A DNA stretch of 56,298 nt from an uncultured Eggerthellaceae bacterium (GCA_910588905.1 CAJURZ010000006.1:1-56298), one strand, 5' to 3'; numbered from the stretch's first letter, positions 30,219-38,176 are shown. Notes: generated from the letters alone by a model not told the origin. Program-made: numbers and translations.

Positions 30219-31760
30219 ATGGAGTACAGCCTCTGCAAAAAGCCAAGGCCTGGGCGCCGCGCCGCATCCTACGCGCGCTTCTCCTCCCACAACCAGAGAA
30301 GCGAGAGCATCGAGATACAGCACGACAACAACCTGGCGTACTGCGCCATCGAAGACCTCGACGTGGTGGCCATCTACTCGGACGAGGCGAGGTCCGGGCG
30401 CAACACCAACCGCGCGGACTTCCAGCGCATGGTCGCCGATGCCAAGGCGGGGCTGTTCGATTACGTGGTCATATATAAGGTAGCCCGAATCATGCGCAAC
30501 CGCGACGAGATGGCGCTGCTGCGCATCACGCTCAGGAAGCACGGGGTCGAGGTGCTGTATTCAGGCGAGAGCATAGGCACCGGCTCGGATGCCATCCTGC
30601 AGCTTGGCTTGAAGGAGGTGCTGGCCGAGTGGGAGAGCGCCCAGCTGGCCGAGCGCATAGTTGACGGTATCCAGAAGAACGCCGAGAGGTGCATGGCCAA
30701 CGGCCAGCAGCTGTACGGCTGGGATATTGTGGAGGGCTATTATGAGATAAACGAGGCCGAGGCGGGGGTGCTGAGGCGCGCGAAGGGCATGCTTTTCAAC
30801 GGCAAGACCGTGGCGGAGATTGTGAGAGCGTTGGAAGGCCATACCACCAAGCGCGGAAAGCCCATCACCCACAACGCCCTGACCAAGATGCTCAAGCGGA
30901 AGCAGAACGCCGGGGTGTTCAGCTACGCGGGGCACGAGAAGGAGGGCGGCATGCCCGCCCTGTGGTCCATGGAGGAGCAGCGTATGATCTGGAAGATGCT
31001 GGGGGACGAGACGCGGCCGCGCAGGAAGGCCGGCAACGCCGACTTCCTTCTCACGGGCAAGCTGTGGTGCGGCAAGTGCGACACGCCCATGACGGGCACC
31101 AGCGGCACCGGCAAGTCGGGCAAGGTGTACTACTACTATCAGGACAAGAAGGGCTGCGGGCGCAAGGTGCGCAAGGAGGCCATCGAGGAGAACGTGGCCG
31201 AGGCCGTGCGCGCCGCCCTGTCGGTGGAGGCCAACCGCGAGAAGATCGCCGACCTCATGTGCGAGTTCGAGAACGAGCGCGACGATACGCCGCAGAGCGC
31301 CATCATCGAGGGCGAACTCAAGGAGATAACGCTGGCATACGACCGCATATGGAAGGCCATCGAGCAGGGCATCGCGCCGCCGGGCGGCAAGGAGCGCGTG
31401 GACGAGCTCAAGGCGCGCGAGGAACTGCTGCAGGAGGAACTGGCCACAGCCAAGGCCATCGAGGCGGTGAAGCTGGACCGCGACCGCGTGCTGTTCATGT
31501 TGGAGAGCATGGCCGAGATAGATGACCCCAAGGCGCTCATCGACGTGTTCGTGTCGAAGGTGGTGCTCACCGGCGACGATGATTTGCATATATTCCACTA
31601 CTTCGATGATAATGGCGGGGCACTTTCGCCAGGTGACGATGGAGGGGGCGGTGTTCTCCCAAATGTGAACATGCTCCACCATCCTTTCCCATTTGCATCT
31701 GGACAATACCTTCCCCGCAAGGGGCGTTCGGCCTTGTGCTCGGCCATCGAAAAGACGTGA
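30219..31760 (+). CDS. Large serine recombinase (phage integrase)
   Basis: 513 aa. N-terminal resolvase/invertase catalytic domain with S22 in YARFSSHNQ, R in EARSGRNTNR and the KVARIMRNRDE loop. Then the recombinase domain (HTTKRGKPITHNALTKML) and a zinc ribbon CGKC (~285) followed by a coiled-coil tail (~330-440). AGGGA ribosome site. The last 16 codons, from 31710 to the stop at 31758-31760, lie in the hairpin repeat found again at 37628, so the native C-terminus was probably replaced on integration. It is the integrase of this prophage, catalysing att recombination at the right end. Confidence 0.93.
   Translation: MEYSLCKKPRPGRRAASYARFSSHNQRSESIEIQHDNNLAYCAIEDLDVVAIYSDEARSGRNTNRADFQRMVADAKAGLFDYVVIYKVARIMRNRDEMALLRITLRKHGVEVLYSGESIGTGSDAILQLGLKEVLAEWESAQLAERIVDGIQKNAERCMANGQQLYGWDIVEGYYEINEAEAGVLRRAKGMLFNGKTVAEIVRALEGHTTKRGKPITHNALTKMLKRKQNAGVFSYAGHEKEGGMPALWSMEEQRMIWKMLGDETRPRRKAGNADFLLTGKLWCGKCDTPMTGTSGTGKSGKVYYYYQDKKGCGRKVRKEAIEENVAEAVRAALSVEANREKIADLMCEFENERDDTPQSAIIEGELKEITLAYDRIWKAIEQGIAPPGGKERVDELKAREELLQEELATAKAIEAVKLDRDRVLFMLESMAEIDDPKALIDVFVSKVVLTGDDDLHIFHYFDDNGGALSPGDDGGGGVLPNVNMLHHPFPFASGQYLPRKGRSALCSAIEKT
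31700..31735. other. Candidate right attachment region (attR)
   Basis: Sequence changes here from phage-specific (integrase) to the host repeat also present at 37628. The core cannot be set without the left end, which is outside the window. Confidence 0.4.
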
Positions 31761-31823
31761 TGCTTCGCTTATATCACGCTTTTCTCGGCCTGCGGAATCG
31801 GCCTCAACCCCTCACGGGGAAGG
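31709..31823. repeat. Hairpin repeat element, copy A (at prophage right end)
   Basis: Ends are imperfect inverted repeats: CCTTCCCCGCAAGGGG at the left and CCCCTCACGGGGAAGG at the right. The centre (31748-31787) is a long hairpin with arms GAAAAG..CGTGAT and ATCACG..CTTTTC and loop around GCTTCGCTTAT. 31744-31823 is identical over 80 bp to 37739-37818, and 31712-31735 is identical over 24 bp to 37628-37651. It lacks the two extra hairpins found in copy B. No gene inside except the integrase 3' end. Confidence 0.8.
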
Positions 31824-31955
31824 ACTGTCTTCTGGGTGAAACGAGACGGCAACGGGATGTTCGTTGGAAGACAACGAATGGCCTGTGTTGGATCCCCTCA
31901 CTTCGGATGAGGTCATCATGTGCACAGCTAACGGGATCGACCAAAGGAGTGAATC

Positions 31956-32246
31956 ATGACCGTTATGGATTCTTTGAAGCATGCAGCGAACGAAGCCAAA
32001 GAGGCTGCGGAGCGCGCTGGTGAAGCTGCCAAGCCATTCTTGGATGACGCAAAAGAGGCTATCGGCAATGCGGCTGAGACCGCAAAGGAGAAGGGCGGCG
32101 AGGCTCTTGAGGCCGCCAAGGAAAAGGGCGCTGATGTGATGGCTGCTGCCAAGGAGAAGGGTTCGGCAGCAGCGGAGGCCGCTAAGGAAAAGGCCGAAGA
32201 GGTCACAGGCAAGGATCTGGACGGAGACGGCAAGATTGGAAAGTAG
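31956..32246 (+). CDS. LEA-like Ala/Lys/Glu-rich protein with EF-hand-like end
   Basis: 96 aa with AAAGGAG ribosome site. Made of repeats similar to AAKEKGxxAxEAA, an 11-residue rhythm typical of LEA/YtxH/CsbD-type stress proteins that form amphipathic helices on drying. It ends in DLDGDGKIGK, the DxDxDG calcium-loop signature. A terminator-like hairpin follows (32248-32275). First chromosomal gene after the prophage. Stress role is inference; composition is seen. Confidence 0.7.
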   Translation: MTVMDSLKHAANEAKEAAERAGEAAKPFLDDAKEAIGNAAETAKEKGGEALEAAKEKGADVMAAAKEKGSAAAEAAKEKAEEVTGKDLDGDGKIGK

Positions 32247-32334
32247 GAAGAGCAAGGCGTAAACGCCTCTTCCCGGAGACCATCTCTCCCCCTACGAATG
32301 GGCGGGTATCACTTAGGTACCTGCCCATTCTGCT
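32247..32334. terminator. Two terminator-like hairpins between convergent genes
   Basis: First: GGAAGAG...GGCGT paired with ACGCCTCTTCC (32248-32275). Second: AATGGGC...GTA paired with TACCTGCCCATT (about 32296-32330), followed by a T-rich stretch on the plus strand. They end the LEA-like gene (+) and the MFS gene (-). Confidence 0.65.
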
Positions 32335-32336
32335 TG

Positions 32337-33560
32337 TCAGGCCGCCTTTGCCGTCAGCCGGTTGCAGAGGAGGGCGGCACCCAGGGAAATGGCTGCCGGC
32401 ACAGGCAAGGCACCCAGCCCCAGGCCATAGCTGCCTGTAGCCATGAAGAGCGCGGCCAGGATCAAGGGAAAGGCGAAGTTGAAGGGCATGAGCGTGAAGC
32501 TGGAGATACCGATGTTCATGGCTACGGACCGTTGGCCATAGACGGTGCGTACGAAAGAGGTGTTGATGGTGGCATAGCCACCATAGAGGATGCCTTCGGC
32601 GAACAGGCTCAATGCCAGCCCTAGGATGCTTCCTGCCGAATAGGTGGCGAAGAGGCCAATGCCTATGAGGATGCCCAGAGCAGGAAGCGCCACCATCGTG
32701 CGCGTGCGGCCCAGGCGGTCATAGAGCACCCCCACGATGGGCCTGCCACAGCCATTGCCTACAGAGAGAGCCGCCACGGCGGTAGTGCAGAAGACAGAAC
32801 TCGCCCCCAGGTCTGCCATGAGGGGTGCAGCCTGGGCGATGATGGCTGCAGCCGCTCCCATGACCAGCACCTTCCATAAGGTATAGGCCCAGAAAGAGGA
32901 TTGGCGGATCATCTGGGAGCCACTCAGCCCCTGATCATCTTCGCGGGCCGCTTGGGAAGATGAGGGATCAGTTGCCGTTGCCTTCGCTTTTTCTGGCTTA
33001 TGGAGGAAGGGCATGGCCAGCAGTGCCACGGCCAGGGCGATGCCCGCAAGGATGAGCATTGCGCCGCGCCAGCCCAGAGGCGAATGGATGAGCGCGGAGG
33101 CGGCGGAACCCAGCACCATGGAGCCCATGCCGAATCCCATGAGCAGCACGCCGGAAGCCAAGCCGGTCTTGTCAGGGAAATGGGCGAACGTGGAGGACAT
33201 CCACAGGTTGTAGGACAGGCCGGTACCAAAGCCGCAGAGCACACCGTAGGCTAGGTATACCTGCCAAAGTTGGTTAGCGAAGGAGGTCAAGACGAAGCCG
33301 CAGGCAATGAGCCCGATGCCCAGGGCGAAGCAGACGCGCAGGGGCAGGCGCTTCGACAGCTGCCCGTTCGCCAGCATGCCGCAAGACCAGAGCACCATGG
33401 AGACGGAGAAGGTAAGCGAGGTTTGGCTGCGCGACCAGCCGAATTCTGCCTCTAACGGTTGCACGAAGATGGACCAAGCGTAGATGAGTCCCAGGACCAT
33501 GAGCACCGCGGTGCCGCAGGCAAGGATGGCGAAGCGATCATGGGTCAGAGATGTGGTCAT
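32337..33560 (-). CDS. MFS transporter, OFA (oxalate/formate antiporter-like) family
   Basis: 407 aa with about 12 hydrophobic helices. N-terminal GLIYAWSIFVQPLEAEFGWSRSQ and CGFGTGLSYNLWMSS and the second-half GRPIVGVLYDRLGRTRTM carry the MFS loop motif (G-R-x-x-x-D-R-x-G-R), and the YAWSxFxxPL start is typical of the OFA family of carboxylate antiporters. Single-gene unit on the minus strand; an inverted repeat overlaps its promoter. The substrate is not predictable. Confidence 0.82.
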   Translation of the reverse strand: MTTSLTHDRFAILACGTAVLMVLGLIYAWSIFVQPLEAEFGWSRSQTSLTFSVSMVLWSCGMLANGQLSKRLPLRVCFALGIGLIACGFVLTSFANQLWQVYLAYGVLCGFGTGLSYNLWMSSTFAHFPDKTGLASGVLLMGFGMGSMVLGSAASALIHSPLGWRGAMLILAGIALAVALLAMPFLHKPEKAKATATDPSSSQAAREDDQGLSGSQMIRQSSFWAYTLWKVLVMGAAAAIIAQAAPLMADLGASSVFCTTAVAALSVGNGCGRPIVGVLYDRLGRTRTMVALPALGILIGIGLFATYSAGSILGLALSLFAEGILYGGYATINTSFVRTVYGQRSVAMNIGISSFTLMPFNFAFPLILAALFMATGSYGLGLGALPVPAAISLGAALLCNRLTAKAA

Positions 33561-33598
33561 GGCTCTTCGTGAGGGTCTTCCGATAGGTTATAGGGCAA

Positions 33599-33619
33599 AC
33601 TCAGTATAGTCTTCTGAGT
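33599..33619 (-). promoter_or_regulatory. Possible promoter/operator of MFS gene
   Basis: Inverted repeat ACTCAG (33599-33604) and CTGAGT (33614-33619) around a minus-strand TATACT (33608-33603). A consensus -35 is not obvious. The rest of the 33561-33795 gap shows nothing further except a ribosome site for the next gene. Confidence 0.4.
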
Positions 33620-33795
33620 ACCTAAGGGCGCCAGACGTTCCAGAGGCTCAGGAGGGGGTATGCTCTTGGTTCGCTCCTCGGTGCCTGCTCGCTTACAGAA
33701 GCGTGCCAGATGGGTGAAAGGGTGTGCTGCACTGGAGCCATAGGCTTTAATAGGCGCCGGAGATAGCGAATGAAGACGCAGGTAAGGAGGCACCC

Positions 33796-34164
33796 ATGAG
33801 CTTTCTCATCCGTTGGTTGGTGACGGCTATCGCTGTGGCGGCAGCTGTGTGGCTGGTACCAGGCATCGAATTGATCGGCGGCGATTCAGCCTGGGTCGGG
33901 ATCGTCATCTTCGCACTGATCCTGTCCCTGGTGAACATCTCCGTGAAGCCCTTGATGCAGATCCTGTCCTTGCCCGTCACCGTGGTCACCCTGGGAATCT
34001 TCTATCTGATCGTGAACACCATCATGCTGTATCTAGCAGCATGGCTGGCGAACGGTCTCTTCGGGATAGGGTTCTGGATCTCAGGGTTCGGTAGCGCGTT
34101 CTTGGCCTCTATCGTGATATCCATAGTGAGCGCGTTGGTGAATTCGCTGATCGGGAATGACTGA
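33796..34164 (+). CDS. YvlD/phage holin family 4-type membrane protein
   Basis: 122 aa with strong AAGGAGG site. Four hydrophobic segments (LVTAIAVAAAVWLVPGIEL; VGIVIFALILSLVNISV; PLMQILSLPVTVVTLGIFYLI; and the last) with the P-x-T-x-x-T-L-G-x-F motif of the YvlD family. Despite the domain name it is a chromosomal membrane protein found widely in bacteria, not a phage lysis holin. Next gene starts 43 nt downstream. Confidence 0.85.
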   Translation: MSFLIRWLVTAIAVAAAVWLVPGIELIGGDSAWVGIVIFALILSLVNISVKPLMQILSLPVTVVTLGIFYLIVNTIMLYLAAWLANGLFGIGFWISGFGSAFLASIVISIVSALVNSLIGND

Positions 34165-34189
34165 CAACGAAAGCGCTGGGAGGCAGGGG

Positions 34190-34206
34190 CACGGTACAAT
34201 GACCCC
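34190..34206 (+). promoter_or_regulatory. -10 just upstream of DUF6020 start; possible leaderless transcript
   Basis: TACAAT ends 6 bp before the ATG at 34207, so a start at the ATG itself is likely. No ribosome site is visible, and no clear -35. Confidence 0.4.
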
Positions 34207-35937
34207 ATGGGTTCTTTCCTTGCCTCCCTCACGCGCACGCAATGGCTGCAACTAGCAGCCATCTCAGCAGTTCTCTCGTTCTGCTGCGTCTTCGGTATCT
34301 CATACACCACCGGTGAGGGCTTTGCCACTCTGTCGCTCCCCGTGGAGCTTCTGCTCACCGGTTTGGGCATCGTACCCTTCGCCCTGGTCATCTTGGTCCT
34401 CAACTTCGCTCTGGACAGCCTTGGTCAGCGCACCCCTCGACAGAGGGGCGTTGCCTTTCGCCATCCTGCCCTTGTGACCTTTGCGGTGATCCTCCTTTGC
34501 TGGCTACCTTGGCTCATTGCGAACTTCCCGGGCAGCAGCTATTGGGACACCTATTGGCAGATGTGGCAGGTGTATCCCGATGCGCATCCCGTAGCGTTGA
34601 TCCAGTGGGCGCCCGTGCGCCAGAGCACCCTGACGGATGCGTGGCTGGTGGACCATCATCCGGTGCTCACCACGCTGCTCTTCGGCGGCGCAGCCTGGTT
34701 GAGCGACCAGCTCACCGGTACATGGATGGCGGGCGTCTTCGTGCTATCCACGCTCCAAACGTTGGCCTACGCTGCGCTCTTCGCGGGGATGCTCCGCTCG
34801 TTCCGCCGTTGGGGCACGCCTCGTTGGGCGCGCATGGGCATTCTGGCATTCCTCTGCTTGATACCCGCGGTGCCCACGTGGGCAAGCTGCGTGGTGAAGG
34901 ATTCGGTCTTCGGCCTCTTCTTCCTGCCTTGGTCGTTGATGCTGGCGAACTGTGCCCGAACGCGCGGCCGGTATCTGACAACCCGGCGCATCATCCTCTT
35001 CGTGGTGCTGGCGCTGCTGATGTGCCTGACGAAGAAGACAGGCATCTTCATCGTGGGGATCACGACGGTAGTGGCTTGCGTTCTCTTTTGGAAGCGGAAG
35101 CCTTTGGTGAGGGCGTTCGCTTGGCAGGGGGCAACGTGCCTTGCTGTGATGACGCTGTTATTGCCACTGATCATCTTCCCGCTGGCGAATATCTCGCCTG
35201 GTGGCAAGCAAGAGATCTTAGGACCTCTGTTCCAGCAAACGGCTCGCTATGCCCAAGCCCATGAGCTGACCCCGGAAGAGGCGCAGGTCATCGATGCGGT
35301 GGTGGATGTGGAGCGCGTGCGCGAACACTATCAGTTCGATTTCCAAGATGGCGTCAAGTATTACTATCGGGTGGATTCCACCCCTGCTGATCTGGGTGCA
35401 TACCTGGAGCTTTATGCCGCCCAGGGGATCCAGGATCCGGAAGCCTATTTCGCGGCCATCGCGTCTCAGGCAGGGATGTATGTGGCGCCCACCACGTTCC
35501 TCAATATCCGGATGGTCACGGTGGATACCAAGCTGGGCGAAGAAGACCGGCCTGTGCTCTGGAATCCGCCGGAGCTGGATTGGTTGCGCAAGGGGCTGGA
35601 TGAGCTCTATGGGGCCATTGCATCCATTCCCGTGTTGAACCTGCCGTTCCTGACGGTAGTCTATGTGCTCTGGATCCCGGCAGTCCTCTTGTTCGCGAAC
35701 TTGCGCAAGCACCTTGGCTTGGGGGTGCTCTTCGTGCCACTGGGTGTGGTGGTGGGGTTCTGCGTGATAGCCCCCGTTTTCGACGCGCGCTACGTTTGGC
35801 CGATGTTGCTGGCTGCCCCCGTCCTGTTGGCTGCCTGCACCGGCACCCCTCTTCGCAACGGTCCTGAAGCGGGCATGCCCATCTCTGAGACGCGCTCCTG
35901 CACCTCGGCGGCTGTCTCCTCAATGGCTTCGCTATGA
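34207..35937 (+). CDS. DUF6020 multi-pass membrane protein
   Basis: 576 aa with at least 11 hydrophobic segments. Segment with NFPGSSYWDTYWQMWQV and a later DHHPVLTTL (glycosyltransferase-C-like D and H-H motif region), and CVVKDSVFGLFFLP, matches DUF6020 from memory. Likely an envelope glycan or lipid transferase (inference). The C-terminal ~50 residues (from about 35790) are antisense to the YolD-like gene on the opposite strand, giving a 148-nt convergent overlap; the normal end may be at CTGTP. Confidence 0.7.
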   Translation: MGSFLASLTRTQWLQLAAISAVLSFCCVFGISYTTGEGFATLSLPVELLLTGLGIVPFALVILVLNFALDSLGQRTPRQRGVAFRHPALVTFAVILLCWLPWLIANFPGSSYWDTYWQMWQVYPDAHPVALIQWAPVRQSTLTDAWLVDHHPVLTTLLFGGAAWLSDQLTGTWMAGVFVLSTLQTLAYAALFAGMLRSFRRWGTPRWARMGILAFLCLIPAVPTWASCVVKDSVFGLFFLPWSLMLANCARTRGRYLTTRRIILFVVLALLMCLTKKTGIFIVGITTVVACVLFWKRKPLVRAFAWQGATCLAVMTLLLPLIIFPLANISPGGKQEILGPLFQQTARYAQAHELTPEEAQVIDAVVDVERVREHYQFDFQDGVKYYYRVDSTPADLGAYLELYAAQGIQDPEAYFAAIASQAGMYVAPTTFLNIRMVTVDTKLGEEDRPVLWNPPELDWLRKGLDELYGAIASIPVLNLPFLTVVYVLWIPAVLLFANLRKHLGLGVLFVPLGVVVGFCVIAPVFDARYVWPMLLAAPVLLAACTGTPLRNGPEAGMPISETRSCTSAAVSSMASL

Positions 35938-36059
35938 CCGGTCAAAGCCGCGAAGGGTGCGAACTGCGCTGCCCGGTCTTCCATGGACATAGGAGGATAG
36001 GCGGATTCAGGGCGGGTGCATTCCAGGATATCAAGGTACTTCTCAACCTCCTTGCTCAC
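35790..36059 (-). CDS. YolD-like protein upstream-coupled to Y-family polymerase
   Basis: 89 aa. Motif PPMSMEDRAAQFAPFAALTGH is the conserved core of YolD-like proteins that accompany Y-family polymerases in Gram-positive bacteria. Start overlaps the polymerase stop (ATGA). The last 30 residues are antisense to the DUF6020 gene end. YolD-type proteins interact with the polymerase and help DNA damage tolerance (family knowledge, details uncertain). Confidence 0.8.
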   Translation of the reverse strand: MSKEVEKYLDILECTRPESAYPPMSMEDRAAQFAPFAALTGHSEAIEETAAEVQERVSEMGMPASGPLRRGVPVQAANRTGAASNIGQT

Positions 36060-37582
36060 GCTGAATGACCTCCTATCTGCTTGTTCCGCTGCCGGGCCGT
36101 GGCCCCTTCTTTGAGGCTGGTGGCCTTCAGCACGGCATTCTTCCCGAACTTCTCCTTGATGCCCAACATGGTCTCTTGCAGGGTGCGCTCTCGCTCCAAC
36201 TCTTCGGCGGGGATATCATCCTCATCCCCGAATAACGTCAGCTGATCGGGCCGCTGGCGCAGTTCCTCCTCAGTGGCTAAATGTTCTGCGGAGATGGAGA
36301 TCTTCCGTGCCAGGAAGCGCGGTTCCACCAGCTCATCGAAGAGGCTCAGCACCGCCCGGCTGATCTGCTTGGCGGAAGAGGTCGGGGTGGACAGGCGCTT
36401 CGTGCCGTGGGCATGCTTGGGCACTAGCCGACCGTAGTGGTCCTCTACCACCGGGTACGCCTGGAGGTCCTGGGCGTCCTCTCCAAGGCGCTCGGCTGAG
36501 AGGCTTGTCCGGTCGTAGCCCACCGTGAGCACCAACAGATCCGTCTTCAGCCCGGCTGCTGTCAGATCCAAGGCTAGCTGCTCTGCCATCTCCCAGGCTA
36601 CCAGCCGCGCATCTTCGAATCCATAGGGTGTATGCAACACTTGCCCGGCTACTGTGCTGCGGTCGTGCGGCTGGTATTCCTTGATGTGGGCCATGGTGAC
36701 CGGTTCCACGCCCCAAGCATGATCTATCAGCAGTTCGGCATTCTTGCCGAAGAGGTCGAACAGCACCTCTTCGTTGAGCCGGTCTCCGGAAGCCCCCAAC
36801 GAGCAGCGGGCCACATCTCCCATGGTGAACATTCCTTGGCTTGCCAGCCTGCGTGCGTAACCGGAACCCACGCGCCAGAAATCCGTAATAGGCTCGTGGC
36901 TCCACAACCGACGCTTGTAAGCCGCTTCGTCCAGAGCCGCGATGCGCACCCCGTTCTCGTCCGGCTCTTCGTGCTTCGCCAGGATATCCATGGCCACCTT
37001 CGCCAGATACAGGTTGGTGCCGATGCCCGCCGTGGCTGTGATCCCGGTAGTCTGGAGGATGTCCGTGATGACCTTGGAGGCCAGCTGCCGCGCATTCAGG
37101 CGGTAGATGCGCAGGTAGCTGCCTGCATCTATCAATACCTCATCAATGGAGTAGACGTGGATGTCCTCCGGAGCGAAGTAGCGCAGGTACACCTCGTAGA
37201 CGCGGGTAGAATAGTCAAGGTAGAGAGCCATGCGCGGCTTGGCTGCCAAGAATGCTAGCTTTGCCTGAGGGTGACGGCGCACGATGCTATCTTCGAAGGA
37301 GGAGAAGGCGAACTGAGCGTTCCGGTTCTGCTGCCGCAATCTGCGCAGACGGTCCTCGTTCACCTGATCCACGCGTTGGAGCACTTCGAAGAGCCGCGCC
37401 CGGCCCCCAATGCGGTACGCTTTGAGCGAAGGGGAGACGGCTAGGCAGATGGTCTTTTCCGAACGCGCAACGTCGGCTACCACCAGGTTGGTGGTGAGTG
37501 GGTCCAGCTCCCGTTCGCGGCATTCCACGGACGCATAGAAGGACTTGAGGTCAATGGCTATGTAGCGAAAATCCGAACGCAT
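36056..37582 (-). CDS. Y-family DNA polymerase (DinB/UmuC-like)
   Basis: 508 aa. Motif I at the N-terminus (YIAIDLKSFYASVEC), the catalytic YSIDEVLIDAG near residue ~143, followed by ITATAGIGTNLYLAKVAMD and the helix-hairpin-helix segment LASQGMFTMGDVARC near ~235. The long C-terminal ~150 residues are a little-finger region and extension. With YolD it forms an error-prone repair pair (known association). The TATACT -10 lies 6 nt before the start and no ribosome site is seen, so the mRNA may be leaderless. No S-family LexA box is visible. Confidence 0.9.
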   Translation of the reverse strand: MRSDFRYIAIDLKSFYASVECRERELDPLTTNLVVADVARSEKTICLAVSPSLKAYRIGGRARLFEVLQRVDQVNEDRLRRLRQQNRNAQFAFSSFEDSIVRRHPQAKLAFLAAKPRMALYLDYSTRVYEVYLRYFAPEDIHVYSIDEVLIDAGSYLRIYRLNARQLASKVITDILQTTGITATAGIGTNLYLAKVAMDILAKHEEPDENGVRIAALDEAAYKRRLWSHEPITDFWRVGSGYARRLASQGMFTMGDVARCSLGASGDRLNEEVLFDLFGKNAELLIDHAWGVEPVTMAHIKEYQPHDRSTVAGQVLHTPYGFEDARLVAWEMAEQLALDLTAAGLKTDLLVLTVGYDRTSLSAERLGEDAQDLQAYPVVEDHYGRLVPKHAHGTKRLSTPTSSAKQISRAVLSLFDELVEPRFLARKISISAEHLATEEELRQRPDQLTLFGDEDDIPAEELERERTLQETMLGIKEKFGKNAVLKATSLKEGATARQRNKQIGGHSA

Positions 37583-38176
37583 GTACGCAGTATATCAGAC
37601 GTCCGCGTGATCCTGGGACTAATGCCCTCCCCGCAAGGGGCGTTCGGCCTTAGGCGTCACGGGTGTCAAGGCACGCTTCGCTCATAGGCCTTGACACCCA
37701 TGGTTCGTGGCTTACTACGATGGTAAGCCACGAATCGCCCATCGAAAAGACGTGATGCTTCGCTTATATCACGCTTTTCTCGGCCTGCGGAATCGGCCTC
37801 AACCCCTCACGGGGAAGGGCGGCTTGCCGCCGCATTGGCGCACTCCGCGCGAAATATATTGTGCGGCGCACAGGGTCACCTTGCTCACAGGGTAGATTCG
37901 CCGCTTGACTAACACCCGCTGCTTACGCAGCGGGGAGGGTCGAACATGTTCGACCCCTACGTGGGACATGTCAGGTTTCCATCGGATGAACCATGCAGGT
38001 CAGGATGCCTTGTAGGGGCGGATCTTGATCCGCCCGATGGTGCGCGTGGTCTTCGCGCAACGCATCTTCGCGCGAAGCGCGACCCATCCAATCCTTTGGT
38101 GACAGATCGGGGATCTTCCGACCGCGTGGGAGCGTGTGGCCTACAGTGAGTGAAACGCGGATCGGGGGATGGGGAC
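37583..38176. repeat. Intergenic hairpin island between polymerase and CDF genes
   Basis: 594 bp without a convincing gene, densely packed with palindromes. Contains copy B of the hairpin element (37628-37818), GGCGG..CCGCC (37820-37831), the palindromes CCGCTGC..GCAGCGG (37917-37934) and GTCGAACATGTTCGAC (37939-37954), GGGCGGATC..GATCCGCCC (38016-38035) and CTTCGCGCGAAG (38066-38077). Two of them follow a GTAGGGG word (one reversed). No terminator T-run or CRISPR spacing. Possibly REP-like or mobile-palindrome families. Confidence 0.7.
37628..37818. repeat. Hairpin repeat element, copy B
   Basis: Same ends as copy A, with two extra hairpins inserted after 37651: GGGTGTCAAGGC paired with GCCTTGACACCC (loop around ACGCTTCGCTCATA), and TTCGTGGCTTAC paired with GTAAGCCACGAA. 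The shared hairpin follows. The loops of two hairpins carry the word CGCTTCGCT while the stems differ. Confidence 0.78.

Larger units (their letters stand above)
1..31735. mobile_element. Integrated siphovirus-type prophage (right-hand part; left end outside window)
   Basis: A continuous run of phage genes: tail, head, packaging, modification, replication and recombination genes on the minus strand, then a divergent repressor and a large serine integrase on the plus strand. The left boundary is not in the window, because the leftmost tail gene is cut at position 1. The right boundary is inferred to lie between about 31700 and 31735, where sequence matching a second chromosomal repeat (37628 onward) begins inside the 3' end of the integrase gene. 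The exact att core cannot be set without the left end. Gene order and the HK97/SPP1-like structural set indicate a long-tailed, non-contractile virion. No holin or endolysin is visible here. Confidence 0.93.

Noticed and set aside
6082..31735. tRNA genes, toxin-antitoxin pair or defence island inside the prophage
   Set aside because: None of the gaps or frames visible here supports one; orphan methyltransferases without restriction genes were not counted as a defence system.
33796..34164. Phage lysis holin
   Set aside because: It belongs to the YvlD-type family found on chromosomes, lies outside the prophage and has no endolysin beside it.
31736..37895. Short ORFs at 31736-32023 and 37707-37895 sharing a peptide
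   Set aside because: The similarity comes from the shared hairpin repeat at the DNA level; there are no ribosome sites and no protein-like conservation.
37939..37954. GTCGAACATGTTCGAC as a LexA/SOS box for the polymerase gene
   Set aside because: The half-sites are separated by only 2 bp instead of 4, and it lies ~360 bp upstream of the gene inside a hairpin island.
37583..38160. CRISPR array
   Set aside because: The palindromes are of different sequences and irregular spacing, and no cas genes are present.
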